From NCBI GenBank assembly GCA_015680685.1, contig MNCI01015530.1, positions 400,803 to 464,802 of the forward strand: a stretch of DNA of 64,000 bases, given 5' to 3'. The DNA is from Gnetum montanum (Eukaryota > Streptophyta > Gnetopsida > Gnetales > Gnetaceae). This document shows, piece after piece, positions 11,541 through 24,579 of this stretch. The translations under genes were made by a program, and so were the position numbers. Each line of letters opens with the position of its first letter. The stretch's first letter is position 1. The notes beneath the pieces were generated by a model that did no database searches, was not told the DNA's origin, and saw only the letters and a program-made list of their open reading frames with translations.

Positions 11541-14155
11541 TTTGATAGTCATGGCATCAGGTCAATATGCAGTGAGGGTTTAGGACCCAAAAGGCCCTAT
11601 TGTAGTTGAGCATAGGAAATTGCTTAGGCTAAGGGGCCAAAGCCTAAATTTTTCCATCATTGATGTAAATTATTATAATTGCATCTATGTCAAAATCCAA
11701 GTAGGCTTGCTTGTCCCACATGTGGAGGTTGAATCCAAACATGAATATGAGCTTATCCACTGTCATGGGAAGGAGTACATTCCTTTCCTCTATGAAAAGA
11801 TACCCCTAAAAGACACCCATATGTGTATTCTATCTCTTTTACTTGAGATGAATGAGCAAGACATAGAGTCAAGTTTAGAGGATCATTAGAAGGAGCAGGA
11901 TGAGTTCAAGGCTAAGCCCAAAACTAAAAACTTCTTAGGAAGCCTCTTTGAATAGTTGGCTCCCCAAGCCATAATGACCAACTTAGCCTCTCTTGCCTCC
12001 TCCATAGGGTAGGTCCTTAAACCTTGTCTCCCATGTACCCTACCATGTTTGGACTAGTACTTGTCATAGTGGCACACCAAGCATAATCTATGCCCCAAAC
12101 AATTCTCCTCTTCTCCTCTATGCCTTTCTCCATGCATCCTCAGTTTGCATAGTCATCACTAGTAGTCATAATCACTACTCATTCATTTTCCATGTTGGTG
12201 GGCCCCATGATCAAAACTCAAGTGATCCAAGGATCACACACGCCATTCATCCACTTTGTGCCATAGGTACTAGTGCAAACCTACTTTTCATTGTTTATCC
12301 CATCTACAACAATGATTATCCAACCTCTCCCCTTCATGCCATGATCCATCATGAGGCCATAGGCCTTTCAAGTTATACTATAGTCATTTTTCCAAGTGCT
12401 ACAACCTGTAGGGATGCCCCAAGCCTTGGATCAAGCCTTCCAAATGATCCAAGACCTTACATAAGAGTTACAAAAGATCAAATATTTAACAACCTAAATA
12501 GTCAAGATCATAGACTTTTATTAGGATATTCCCACTAGTCCTACCATCCCACAAATAACTCTTCCCCTAGGCATCCCCATACCATAGTTTACTAAGTATA
12601 ATGACAAGGGAAATCTTAATGCTTACCTCATAACCTTTCATTCCAAGTGCCTATTATTGCAAGCTTGGCCACACACCATAATGTGCATCTTCTCTATGTC
12701 CCTTACTAGGAAAGCCTTGGACTAGTACCGTGTGTTATCCAAAGGATCAATATCCTCTCTTGAGGACTTAATATCATAGTTCATTAACCATTTCAATTAT
12801 AACTTGAAACCCAAAATGACTCTTGATTAATTGATGAAGGTCAAGTAATGATCCCTTGAACCCATGCAAAAGTTCATACAATGATGGAATGCTCTTCTCA
12901 ATGAGATACTTGAACCCATAGTCAAAACACATCTTCTCACCATATTCAAGGGGGTACTTAATGAGTTCATTAAGTTCAAACTTTACTACCTAGACCTGCA
13001 GACACTTAGTTAAGCCTTCTCCCAAACCAATAACATAGAGGATGCTGCTAAGGCTAGCCATGACCTTACCTACATGGTGTACAAAAACCAACATACATGG
13101 AAGGATAAGGAAAAGGATAGGCAAAACAATGTAGTTGTGGCAAATATGGCTGAAGACAACATGATCACATAGGGGCCTAAAACAAACCAAGCCAAGGCTC
13201 CTACAACCAACAACCAACCATCAACATCTAGGGCCTCTACATTAGGCAACATGAGGTCTAATTTTGAAAGAAAAGATTGGTCAAAGTACACTAGGTTACA
13301 ACTAAAATTGTCTAAACTTCTTGATAAGCTACTGAAGAGTGGGAGGATCCAATTTAAATAGATGATAGAGAATGCCCACAAGAGGCATGATTGATTATGC
13401 CAGATCATAAGGAACCCCACTCTAGCAACAAAAATATGATCCACCTATACCTAAGTACTTCAAACTTGAGCATTTCTATCACTATCATCAACTGCTAGGT
13501 CATGATACCAACTTTTGCCTAGCTCTCAAGGATGACCTACATAAGATGATAAATAATAGGGAGTTGGTCCTTGATGCCTTTAAACTAGTTAGGCCATAAA
13601 ACTAGTTCATGTAGGTATACAAAGACCTGTCGAATGCCAGAAATAGCCCTTAAATCATAGCAGCATTCAACATAAGCAACAATCCTAGACCTACATGGAA
13701 TCCATTAGTGATTTAGGTATCTCCTCACAATGAAAGGGGCCCTTCAACTACATCTAGTTCAAGAGTTCCTTTTTTCATAAGGGTACCATCACCTACATCT
13801 CCCAAGGAATATTTTGTGATTAGAGTACTGCCTCCCACTATGACTAAACCAATAACTACAATCTAACAACATCCTTCCATGGTGGCTAATGCAACAACTT
13901 CTGTACAATCCAACAATAATAAGAAATAACAAGAAAATAACATAAGAAGTCCATGCCAAAGCCCAAAAACAAATACAACAAGCATGTCAGGGCATGGAAG
14001 GAGGTGGATCTACCGAAGGCCACTTCTATTTTATCCATCCCCATGAGCTCTAATGCTTAGGCTGCTTCAACTAGTCAACCAAGGAAGGACCCCAAGCCAC
14101 AAGGAAAAGTCAAAGAGTCTAACATACAATGTTAAAACATGAAGTTCACATCTTG
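11540..14155 (+). pseudogene. gag remnant of a Ty3/gypsy element (element I)
   Basis: A Met start near 11546 leads into a conserved-looking N-terminal part (11620-11889: LRGQSLNFSII..., then HVEVESKHEYELI). From about 12600 the frame resembles the capsid domain of plant Ty3/gypsy gag: KGNLNAYLITF, then CIFSMSLTRKALD, then SLEDLIS-FINHFNYN, with stops where Trp is usual. A Lys/Asn/Ser/Pro-rich tail follows (13740-14150). Many stops and frame shifts make it non-functional. No protease or RT follows, because the LTR of element C1 interrupts it at 14156. Lineage is uncertain; the style is closest to Tat. Confidence 0.6.
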
Positions 14156-14730
14156 TGTAACATCCCCATTCCCAAATGATGTTGCTGCATAATGAAGATG
14201 ATGTATCTCCATAACAAGTGTTATTATTATTGTAACAAGACTTGAAATATTAGTAGTAATTGAGACCCAAAAAGGTATATTGTAATAAAATACATTTCCC
14301 TCGATGTGACCTTTTGGGGTTTGACCTAAGGAATTTATACTCGGGCTTAAAGGTCATGCCAACATGGAATGGTGGAGCCAGTACAAGTAAGTCATAAAAA
14401 GCTGGGTGAAGTGGAACAGGAAGTGGACTGGCCATTCCTTCTAGTTGATTATAGGCCTAACCATGGTGGTAGTGCTAGATTACCTCTAAGGGATAGATGC
14501 TAAAGGAAGAAACCCCAAGGAACACTCTTAGAGCATAATCTGTATACACTATTTCATATCAAGAAAGCATTCTTTTCTTTCTCTTTCTATAATTTCTCTG
14601 TTATTTCCTTTATGCATAACGTTCAATGTTACATATATTTGACATTTGGCATATTACCTTCCTTTGCACATAATGTCTAATATAATGTATATTTGGTGTT
14701 TTCCACAACATTCGGGGATGGGATGTCATA
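14156..14730 (+). repeat. LTR of element C1 (5' LTR, 575 bp)
   Basis: It starts TGTAACATCCCCATTCC and ends GGGATGTCATA, near-perfect inverted ends typical of plant Ty3/gypsy LTRs. It is homologous throughout to the LTRs at 19541-20117 and 24007-24579. Two bases later comes TGGTATCGGAGC (14733), a one-mismatch primer site for initiator tRNA-Met, so this is a 5' LTR. It interrupts the gag of element I. Confidence 0.85.
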
Positions 14731-15970
14731 ACTGGTATCGGAGCAAACCACAACCCAAGGGTCATTCAAAACCATGAACCGACTACAACATGAACCTGAT
14801 GATGAACCATGAAGCCATGACATAGGAAAAATCATTGATCATCACCATATTCACCATATGTCTAAAATATATCATTAACCAACAAAGATCTAATTATGCC
14901 TTTGAAGATTCATCAATTGTAAGAGATGCTAGTAAGACAAAGATACACCAATCCAAGTAACTCTTACCCATCTTAATACTATAAATATTAATTGATTAAA
15001 GTCATTGTTAAATTTATTCTAAAAGGTTAGTAACCATGACCTAAATTGATCTTGTTCTATTAAAACTCATTTTCCTAAGTGTTTAACCCTTGTAACTTTG
15101 CATTATTTACCATACAAAGACTTAAGTATTGATAAATTAAGGGAGTGGACCCAACTAGAAGATCTCAAGTTACCCATATGTTAACCTAGTAATGTTGTTT
15201 TGATAGAATAACTTGTTTCAACCTTTCAAAATCTTGAAAATTTTAGCTTCATTTTTAAACCCTAAAACTATGTCCAGTGTATAATACTCACTGAGATGAT
15301 TCCAATAGTACAAATTTTGTCTCGATCAACCTTATGATTTGAAAGATATTATTGTTTAATCTTTCTCATTATACATGCATTAAAAATAATATTAATTTAT
15401 TAATTTATTAAGTTAGTATTGAAAAAATAAGTGGGAGGTCATGGGTTCAAACCTCGGCCCTTCCCATTTGAAAAAACAAATTTTGTTAGGGTGCACAAGC
15501 CCTATAGGAACCACACATTCCTACATAGGGCCACACTAACCCTATAAGAGAAGCAGAACCCTTACTTGGAGGTAGCACGACCAATGTTCCACTACCCACC
15601 TCCACCCAATGCCATTAACGCTACCTCTCACCTTCACCACTAGCCTCATTGTTTCATACCTGTTGCATCACTACTTTCCCCTGCCACTTTTCCTCACCAC
15701 ACATCACCTATAGCACAGTCGCCTCTATCAAAACCCTACTACAAAAACCCTCACTGCTAAAACCCCTACTGCTCCATGCCACCCTCCACAACATTACACT
15801 ATGTTGTCCATAGTTCGCTTCTCTCCTCTACCACCACACTCTATTGTTTCATCCACCACCCTTCACCATTTGATGCCACAGTCTCTACCATTCCATCTAC
15901 CACCTAGAAATCCTTGTCACCACTATGCAATGCAAGTGTGAAACCCTCACCACTACCTACCATCCTCTAT
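14731..15970 (+). other. PBS and untranslated leader of element C1 (truncated)
   Basis: The sequence after the primer site matches the leader of C2 (20118-21000): same order of phrases, including a conserved gtgggaggt...gggttcaaacct box near 15432-15460. A C-rich, Cys/His/Pro-coding-looking low-complexity stretch (15530-15950) follows, as in C2 (21080-21850). No gag is reached: minus-strand DNA of element D starts near 15970. Confidence 0.7.
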
Positions 15971-18900
15971 AAGCTATAGCAAGAGAAATACAAAGATCAA
16001 ACAACATTTTTCGATAAGCAAATGTTCCCCATGGACTAGTAAATGTAGTTTTTTTAATCTTTTGGTGCTATGTGAATTTGATTGTATCCATTGTACCCAT
16101 CCAAAAATCTATAGTACTGATTTTCTACAATAGTATCTAAACTTGATTAATAAATTTCAATGAAAAATGATCCTTAATTGTGACTTTCTTTGGGATAATA
16201 ACTAATGAGCTAACACATTTGCTTTTCTCAATTTAATATATGAATCCTACCTTAAGTAGCTTCTCAAGTTCTTTCTTTACCATTTCTTTGAACTTTGGAT
16301 TTAGCTATCATAAAGGTTGAAAATATGGCTTAACAGTAAGATTTGATTAACAATCAATGTGATGTTAGTAAATGCATGGATCAATTCCTATGATTTCATT
16401 GTATAACCACATGAATGTTGTTAATCATCTATTAACTATCTCAAGTAATTTCTACTTTTATTTCTTACTAAGATTAATGTTAAGAATTACCAGTTTTTCA
16501 TGATTTAGAAATACATACTCTAATATGTCCAATAATGTTTTGAATTCTATGGGTTTTGGTTCTAATTTATCTATCTAACTTTCTCTAATCCATGTCTTCA
16601 TCTTGTTGATATGTTGTCTAAGAAAGTTGCTTTCTTAATCACTCTATTGCATCTACTTCTTCTATATAGACACTTGCGATCTATTCCACTAGTTCCATGC
16701 ATATGTTGGAATTACATTTTTTTCAGTCATTAACCACTATATGCCTTTCTATTTTATTACTATTTCATATAGGCAATGTTGTACACCCACATGTTCTACA
16801 TGCTAAGATATTTCTTCACATAATAATCCATACTTTCTTCATATAGTTGCATCCAATATCATTGTATGCAATGAATCGAACTCTTTATCTTTGTATGGTC
16901 TCTTTTTCATCTTCCTTGAAAATTTCCAAGGATAAGTCTCTAATCCCTAGCTTAGCATCAATTGCACTATGTTATGTTCTTTCCATGATAATTAAAAATT
17001 CTTTCTTATTCTAACCAACATGAATTACTAGGAAATCTATAGCTTATGACCATTCACTTATACTAGTCACAACATCTTCTAGCAATCCAAATGAGATTAT
17101 GATAGATTGTTCTATAAAATTTCATCTGATATTGCATTTCTTTTATGCTAGTAGGTTTCAATTTTTATAAATATCATGAGAGATGAGATTCACTTCTAAG
17201 CACAAATCTAAAAGAGCTTTACATGAAGTGCTCCTTACTTTTTGTAGGTAGATTAAGGAATTTGTAAGATCTATTTGCTTCTTGGAAAGTACACCTACCT
17301 TGTTACAATAAATTACTATCTGAGTAAGCATGATAGTGATAAGGTTTCTATTTTACCTTAGTTAAAGTATGATTTTTGTGGAAGAACTTGGCATAGAAGG
17401 AACTATACTAGATGGATTTCTAGTCCTACCAACTCTCTTTATACTAGTATTGAAGAAAGCACACATCTTCATTCTCAGTTCACAGTTACTATTGATGTCC
17501 TCTACTTGTGTATTAATGATCCTTGTTACATTTTTTTATTACCATTAAGTTGGCATCTCTCTCTGCAAAGATAGCAATGGTACTAGAGGAAGTGGAATAG
17601 GAGGTTACTATGATTGTTATATAGGTCAATATGAGATATAGGATGATGATTCAGCTCTTGGAGTTATGGGTATATGATATTCCATTGGATAATAGTAATC
17701 AAGAGTATGAACTAAAGCATTTTCTAAAGACACAGGTTATTTGACATAATAGCCATAAGGATTTGGCTATTTATAAGGATACTACTATCTAGGTGATGAT
17801 ATTCCCCATGATAGGGAATTCTATCACTACTTATGGTATTGTTCTTGAGGTTGAGAAGAGGATCCACTACAAAAATATAATTATTGTTGGTAGGATTATC
17901 TATAGTTACCTTGTGGATATGGTAACCTCCTAAGCATATGCTTTTAACCAAGTTTAAATTCATCACGTATGCCCCTAATTCCTATAAGTGGATCATGACC
18001 TGATAACATCCTTTAGGATGTTCATACTAGTATAAATTACATCCATTTTCATGTTCTAAGCTATAATCAGTAACCACTTCTACAATACTAGCTTTCCCTT
18101 TATACATGTACTTGTCTTGTCTAGTTTCCTCCTATTTTGTTCCATCCTTCCTTTGGTTAATGCTTTCTCTTTCTTTTCTTTCATAATATTTAATGTAGTT
18201 ATGTTTTTCATCTATAAACTCCTACATATTTTTGACCTTTGCAATAGTATCATTAACAAACTTTTGTATTAAAAAGGTCTTTCTTTGAATCACATTTTTT
18301 ATATATTTTTCCTCCTAGGCCTCTTATACATGAACATCTCTCTTGCAAACAGAAGAATCTCTATTATATTCTTCCATAGATTCTCTCTTTCTTGACTCTC
18401 TTTCTATAACAACTTGATCTAGTAGTCTTTACATCTGATGAGCTTGCATTTCTAATAGTCTTCCTTGGGCATAGACTCCAAGGATTTCTCTTATCTTATT
18501 TCTTAATCTATCAATTTTATGTTGGAGGTGTTCCTTCTAAGAAAATCCATGGCCTAAGCATCAATATATAAATTAATAATATTTGTCTATAGTTGCATCA
18601 AAAGATTCATGAATCCCTTGCTTCCATCCTTGTATTTGTTTTCTTAGGTTTAACACTCTTCAGTATGTCTAGTACTTGTTGAATAACTTTAGCATCGTTC
18701 TCTATCTTTGAATAGATTCTAATTCCAATAATCTATACAAGCTCTCTACTTATTTGACAAGCATTCTTGAAAATAACTTAAGTTCTTGCCACTCATTCTC
18801 AATATTCTAAAGTGCACAAGCATCATGGAAGGCTTAAAGGTGGTGTTGTGAATTAGCATTATATCCTCATGTAAATTTTATAATGTTGTTCAAGTTACTT

Positions 18901-19540
18901 AATGTGATTATCCCTTTGATCCCTTATTGGAATGTACATGGCCTCACTAATGTTGATCATGCTTCTTGTAATAAGTAGGGGTTCATCATGGTCATTGGGT
19001 TCATCAAATATACTGTAACGATGATGGTCCCTTTGGTGCTCTTCTTCATTTCTCCTACTATTTCTTCTTTCTCCTTCTCTTTCTTTCACTTCTTTTTCTT
19101 CTTCTCAATGATGTCTTCTTCTTTCTAGATATATTTATGCTTTCTCCTTTTCTTCTTGTTAAGTTTTCTATCTTGATTTAGTCATGGAGCTCTATCTTCT
19201 TGCCTATGTTCTTATTTGTCAAAATCTATTGATGAGTATGATGAAGAGGATGGAGGACTTGGAGAATGGTGCCAATTGATTCTCTTACTATGGCCCTTTA
19301 ATTCCTTCTTATAGATCTACTAGAGATCATAGGCCTTGAATCCCTCCTTGCTTTAGGATCTACCTCATCCCTTTTAGAAGTTTATACTAAGACTTAGCAT
19401 AGTTTCTATTATTAAAATCTTTAGTATACAAAATAGATGGATGAGAATTAGATTATTGATGATGAGATTTTTCAACTTGATATTTGGTATCTTACTTTTC
19501 TAAGTATAATATTACTTGTGATGAATGTTTGCTTTTTTTT
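15970..19540 (-). pseudogene. Element D, Athila-like gag-PR-RT remnant (part 1)
   Basis: Minus-strand copy of the 36800-39950 part of element B. Going down in coordinates: gag (about 19530-17970), protease (about 17300-16900, recognisable beside the active-site segment near 17190) and the RT N-terminus (about 16650-15970, ending in the GLCNAPATF region). Numerous stops and frame breaks are present. The RT is cut near 15970, and the rest of pol, integrase and 3' LTR are missing. The upstream part of gag continues at 24580, because element C2 is inserted at 19541. Confidence 0.75.
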
Positions 19541-20117
19541 TGTCATGTCCCCATTCCCAAATGATGCTGCTGCATAAACAAAGATGGTGTTTCTTCATAA
19601 CAAGTGTTATTATTATTGTAATAAGATCTGAAAGGGTAGTTGTATTTCAAACCCAAAAGGGCATGTTATAATAACGGACGTGTCTCTTGAAGTAACCTTT
19701 GCAGCTTTGATCGAAAGCATTTATACCCAAGCTTAAAGGTCATTCTAGCATGAAGTGACAGAGCTGATACAAGCAAGTTACAAGAAGCCAAGTGAAGCAG
19801 GACAGGAAGTGAACTGGCCATCCCTTCTAGCCAGGTTGTAGGCCTAAACATGGTGGGAATGTTAGATTGCCTCTAAGGGATAGATGCCAAAGAAAGAAAA
19901 TCCCAATGAACACTCTCAAAACATGATCTAGATACACTATTGTATATCAATAAAGCATTTTTTTTTCTTTCTCTTTTTGCTTTTTCCTATTATTTCCTTT
20001 ATGCATAATGTCAAATGTTACATATATTTTGCATTTGGTATATTATCTTTGTATGCATAATCTCTAATATATCATATATATGACATTTTCCATGACATCT
20101 AGGAATGAGATGTCACA
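19541..20117 (+). repeat. 5' LTR of element C2
   Basis: Starts TGTCATGTCCCCATTCC and ends GAGATGTCACA. It is followed by TGATATCAGAGC (20120), one change from the consensus initiator tRNA-Met primer site. It is homologous to the LTRs at 14156 and 24007. Confidence 0.85.
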
Positions 20118-22600
20118 ATTGATATCAGAGCAAACGACAACCTAATGGTTATTCAAAACCACAGGCTGACTACAACATGAACCTGATGATGAACCTTGAA
20201 GCCACAACACGGGGAAAGCCATTTATCATCATCAAATTCACCATATGTCTATGATGTAAGTTAGAAGATACCTTTTCATTAATTTCATGAACAATGGATC
20301 AGGCATCTAGATTCTTGCAAACCAAAAAAAATTCTTTCACAGATATCATTAACCAATGAAGATCTAATCATACCTCATCAAGAATCATCAATTACAATAG
20401 ATGTTGGTAAGACAATGATACACTGATCTAGGTAAATTTTATCCATCTTAATACTATAATTATTAATTCATTAAGGTCATTGTTAGATTTCTTTCAAGAA
20501 AGTTAGTAACCATGCCCTAAATTAATTTTGTTTTGTTGAAATTCACTATCCAAGTAATTTAGAAGATTTCAAGTTACATATGTCATCCTAGAAATGTTAG
20601 TTCAACAAAATAGGCTAGTTTGGTCCTTTTAATTCCTAAAAAATCAACTTCATTTTTAAACCCTAAGACTATGTCCAATGTGTAGTACTCGTTGAGATGA
20701 TTCCAATAGTACAAATTGATCTTGATCAAACTTATAGTTTGAACAATATAAATGTTTAAAGTTTCTCATTATACATGCATTAAAATAATATTAAATTATT
20801 ATTTTTTTTAAATGTCAAAATTTTAGGATCAAGATTCAACCTATCCATACCAAACCTCCACCTTGTCATTGGCTGAAGTACCAAGTCAACCATTGAGGCA
20901 AGAAGAATAAAATAATAATAATAATTTAAAAAAAACATTTAAAAAAATTTTAAGTGGGAGGTTGTGGTTTCAAACCTTGACCCCCCAACTTTAAAAATAT
21001 ATTTTTTTCAAAAAAATAATAATTTAAAAGAAAAATTTTTTGTAGGTTGTGTCAACCTGCAAGGGCTACGTAGGCCCAGCAAGAGTTGCATAAGCCTTGC
21101 AAGCCACACCATCGCAGCATGCAAGCCACTACCATCTATGCCATGTCACTACACCCTCTGCATGCCCACCGCTTACTACTCCTGCCACACTACCATTTGA
21201 CTATTGCACGCCCAACCTATGCAGCACCGTCCTCTATATATGATCATCCTATGTCGTGCTTGTGCATTATCCCCTACCACGTTCTCCGCCCTACGTGTGT
21301 GACCTTGGCAACCTTCAGCATTGCTGATCATTGCCTCTCCTACCATCAATCATTGCCTATAGCATTTCAAATCATTTCCTCCCTTGTCTTTGATCATCGC
21401 CTCTTGCACCACTGATCATCACCTCCCTTGCTATCAATCATCACCTCAGGTACCATAGATTATCACCTATTCCACCGCTAATCATCACCTCCTCCTCCTA
21501 CACCAAAAAAACCCTCATCATTAATGCATTTTTAGGCCCCATAGACCGTGTTGATGGGCCACGTTGGCCTTATGTGAGGCCACGTAGGCCACGTGGAGGG
21601 TCGCACGAGCACTAAGGAGGGCCACACAAGCCCCAAGGAGGACCATGCGAGCCCTAAAAAGGGCCACATAGGTCCATGTGAGGGTCGTGCAGGCCCATGT
21701 AAGGGTTGTGCCAACCTCTATAGGCCTTCCTAGCCCTACATAAACTACATAGCCACAGAAAACACTGCACCATCGCCACCAACATGCACCTCCTCGCCTA
21801 CCGCTACCCTCATCAACGCATCCATCCTAGTTGCTAATCTCACCCAGCAACACTTCTAACATTACTATCGTTGGCAGGAAAAGACAAATTCTTCATTATC
21901 TAATGGAAGATTTTCAATTTCCCATCAACTGATAGAAAAATTGAAATTCTGATCAACTGATAGAAAAGTTAAATTTCCATCATCGAACCATTAGTTTAAA
22001 TTAACAATGTGTAAAATAAATCTTGACATGTTGGTAGTACATAAGATGAAAATTCTATAATTAAGCATGCTTGCTCTAGAGTAGAACTAGGATGGGTGAC
22101 CTCTTGGGAAGTCTCGTTTTTCATGCCAAAAGGTTCCAGACTCTAAAAGCCATAACTTTTAATTTCAAAATCCTTTTTCAATAAACAAATATTTGTTCCT
22201 AATATTCCAACCTTCTAGACACAATGATGAAGTTAGATCCATCCTCCTAGGGAACCCCAAAAATTAGTTTTTACCCCTTTCCCGATATAGTGTAGGAAGA
22301 CCTTCAAAAGTTTAATTTTGATACAACTCAAGTATACAATGTCCATTTTCAACATATGAATAGTTATTTCTAGCATTTATCACCCTTCTAAACTCAATGG
22401 TGATGTCAAATTTATCATTCAAGCACTTGATAATTCAATGATATCATAAATTTAACCTTTTAGATTTTAAGATTTAGTACATAACCTTTGCAAATAACCT
22501 TAAGATCTCTATGGCATGTCATTAGTTACACTGCCAAGGTCAATATATTAAGGGGGTAGAAAGGCCATTAAGAATTGGATAATGCATTTAATATTACTAA
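20118..22600 (+). other. Primer site and long leader of element C2
   Basis: The first 850 bp match the leader of C1. A C-rich low-complexity stretch follows (21080-21850, many cac/cat and gcc/cca repeats; the Pro/His-rich frames there are compositional). The remainder to 22600 is AT-rich with no recognised gene. A second G-rich tract (ttaagggggtagaaagg, about 22549-22565) lies just before the CCR4 sequence and resembles a polypurine tract. Confidence 0.6.
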
Positions 22601-22639
22601 AAGTAGATAATGTAGTTAAAAATTACTAAAATTAGTTGA

Positions 22640-23850
22640 AGAATGTATCAGTATCAGTTGATGAAATAGAACAGTCTTCAACGATCAAGAAGATGTATAT
22701 CAATTCATCTTCATATGGCAAAATAACATGGAGACTCAAAATATTGTTTCAACTAGGTGTATGATACATATGAAGAGAAATGATCTAGACACAAATCCAA
22801 GAATGAGAATGAAAGTTGCAACACACAATGTGCTTGCAAGATCTTTAACAAGTGAGAAACATCTATTATGTCCAACATGGACTTTGGATGGGCACAAATA
22901 TTGATACCCATGCATTTTAGTAGAGTTACAAGATTTGGATGCTAATGTTTCATGCCTACAAGAAGTCTTGCCATGGGAATTTCTATATCAATTCCAACCA
23001 TATTTGGAAAAGATGGGATACATAGGTATTTATAAGCAAAAAGGTTCTTATGGGAGTTCTTTTGAGCCATACAAATTAGCATATTGTTGAAATCACAAAA
23101 TGGATGGTTGTGTAACCTTTTATAAAGAATTCAAGTTTGAATTAGTACAAAGATTTGAATGGAGTTTAGAAAATATGATTTTTCAAATTCCAGAACTTCA
23201 AGTAATGGAAAGGAAAGAAAAATCAAGGTATCAAAAAAGTCACATAAATTTGGCATTGATTCTAAAAATCCAATTATTGGAAAGATGTGTATGCATAGTT
23301 AACATACATTTAACTGCCAAATCAACATATTTAGATGTTATACTATATCAAGGAGCATATTTGATTAAGCAAATAGTAGAAAGTTTGAAGAATAACTAAT
23401 TCCTAAGTTATACTAATCCAATTCCATTTATTCTTTGTGGAGACTTCAATGCAAAAGTTGGAAGAAGTGTTTATCAATTCTTAAAATATGGATCAGTATA
23501 GAAATCTTTGAAAGATGAACCTAATTTGAAGACGTTTCCATCAATTCAGCATGCAATTCCATTAGCCAATGCATATTCTACTTCCCTTAAATCTTCAATA
23601 GATAAATCAAATTCTAGAATTCATGAATAAATGATGTTGATGAATAGTGCTCATCAAGAACCATAGTTTACCAATTACTCTGCTATGACTAATTAGGATG
23701 GATCAACAACATTCTTTATTAAGACTTATTTGGTATGATATCCAATTCTTCCATGTTACCAAATTACTAGAGGTAGTTTCTAAAGAAGAAGTTGAGAAGA
23801 NGCCTACCTTCACTTGGATAACTAGATATGAGTTGCACTTAATGTAACCC
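22640..23850 (+). pseudogene. CCR4-type poly(A) deadenylase pseudogene (EEP nuclease)
   Basis: Intact family members are cytoplasmic Mg-dependent 3' exonucleases that shorten mRNA poly(A) tails in the CCR4-NOT complex. Landmarks appear in family order: VATHNVLA (start of the nuclease fold), CPTWTLDGHKY, DANVSCLQEV (metal-binding Glu), GYIGIYKQK, KMDGCVTFYK (family signature DGCATF), VNIHLTAK, PFILCGDFNAKVG (catalytic Asp/Asn), IPLANAYS, EP-FTNYSA, and a degraded TWIS-DH-like C-terminus. All of this lies within 1.2 kb without introns, while plant CCR4 genes have introns, so it derives from an mRNA. At least six in-frame stops and an N at 23801 are present. It lies between the leader and the polypurine tract of element C2, as a captured gene would. 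Confidence 0.8.
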
Positions 23851-23984
23851 TAGTTAGGATTGGTGATTGATGGATAAGCAAGAAACAACTTCAAGTTCAA
23901 AGGAGAAATCAAATTATTGAAATACATCATAACAAAAGCATTAGAGCTAGATAACAATAGTGAACATGGACTCGTTCAAGGACG

Positions 23985-24006
23985 AATGAAACCTAGGGGG
24001 ATAGAT
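23985..24006 (+). other. Polypurine tract of element C2
   Basis: The sequence gaatgaaacctagggggata lies directly upstream of the 3' LTR. It is preceded by ctcgttcaaggacgaatg, which resembles the end of pol in related elements and may be the only pol residue left. Confidence 0.65.
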
Positions 24007-24579
24007 TTTCATGTCCCCATTCCCAAATGATGCTGCTACATAAACAAAGATCGTGTCTCTTCATAACAAGTGTTATTATTATCATAACAAGACCCAAAAG
24101 GGTAGTTGTATTTAAGATCCAAAAAGGCATGTTGTAATAATGTGTGTGTCTCTTGAGGTAACCTTTGGGGGTTTGAATGAAGGCATTTATACATAGGCTT
24201 AAAGGTCATGCTAGCATAGAGTGGCAAAGCTACTACAAGCAAGTCATGAAAAGCTGGGTGAAATGGGATAGGAAGTGAACTAGCCATCCCTTCTAGCCAA
24301 GTTGTAAGCCTAACCATGGTAGTAGTGCTAGATTGTATCTAAGCGATAGATGCCAAAGGAAGAAAATTCCAAGGAACACTCTCAAAACATGATCCATATA
24401 TATATTCTATATTAATAAAAAAAATTTCTTTCTCTTTCTATATTTTTCCTATTATTTCCTTTACACATAATGTCGAATGTTGCATATATTTTGCATTTGG
24501 TATATTATCTTTGTATGCATAATGTATAATATATCACATATTTGACGTTTGCCATGACATCTAGGAACAGGATGTAACA
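24007..24579 (+). repeat. 3' LTR of element C2
   Basis: Homologous over its length to 19541-20117; ends GGATGTAACA. It follows a polypurine tract and is not followed by a primer site. Sequence of element D resumes immediately after it. Confidence 0.85.

Larger units (their letters stand above)
19541..24579 (+). mobile_element. Element C2: non-autonomous LTR element carrying a CCR4-like sequence
   Basis: Two LTRs of 577 and 573 bp flank a 3.9-kb body with an initiator-Met primer site after the first LTR and a polypurine tract before the second. The body has no gag, protease, RT or integrase that I can find. It holds a 2.4-kb leader shared with C1 and an intronless CCR4-type nuclease sequence (22640-23850). 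The element sits inside the gag leader of element D, whose sequence resumes at 24580. A ctttt-like target duplication is plausible (T-run before 19541; cttttactc after 24579). Confidence 0.8.

Noticed and set aside
21086-21714. Pro/His/Cys-rich frames on both strands
   Set aside because: Low-complexity C-rich leader of element C2; the same kind of stretch exists in C1 and frames on both strands are equally open.
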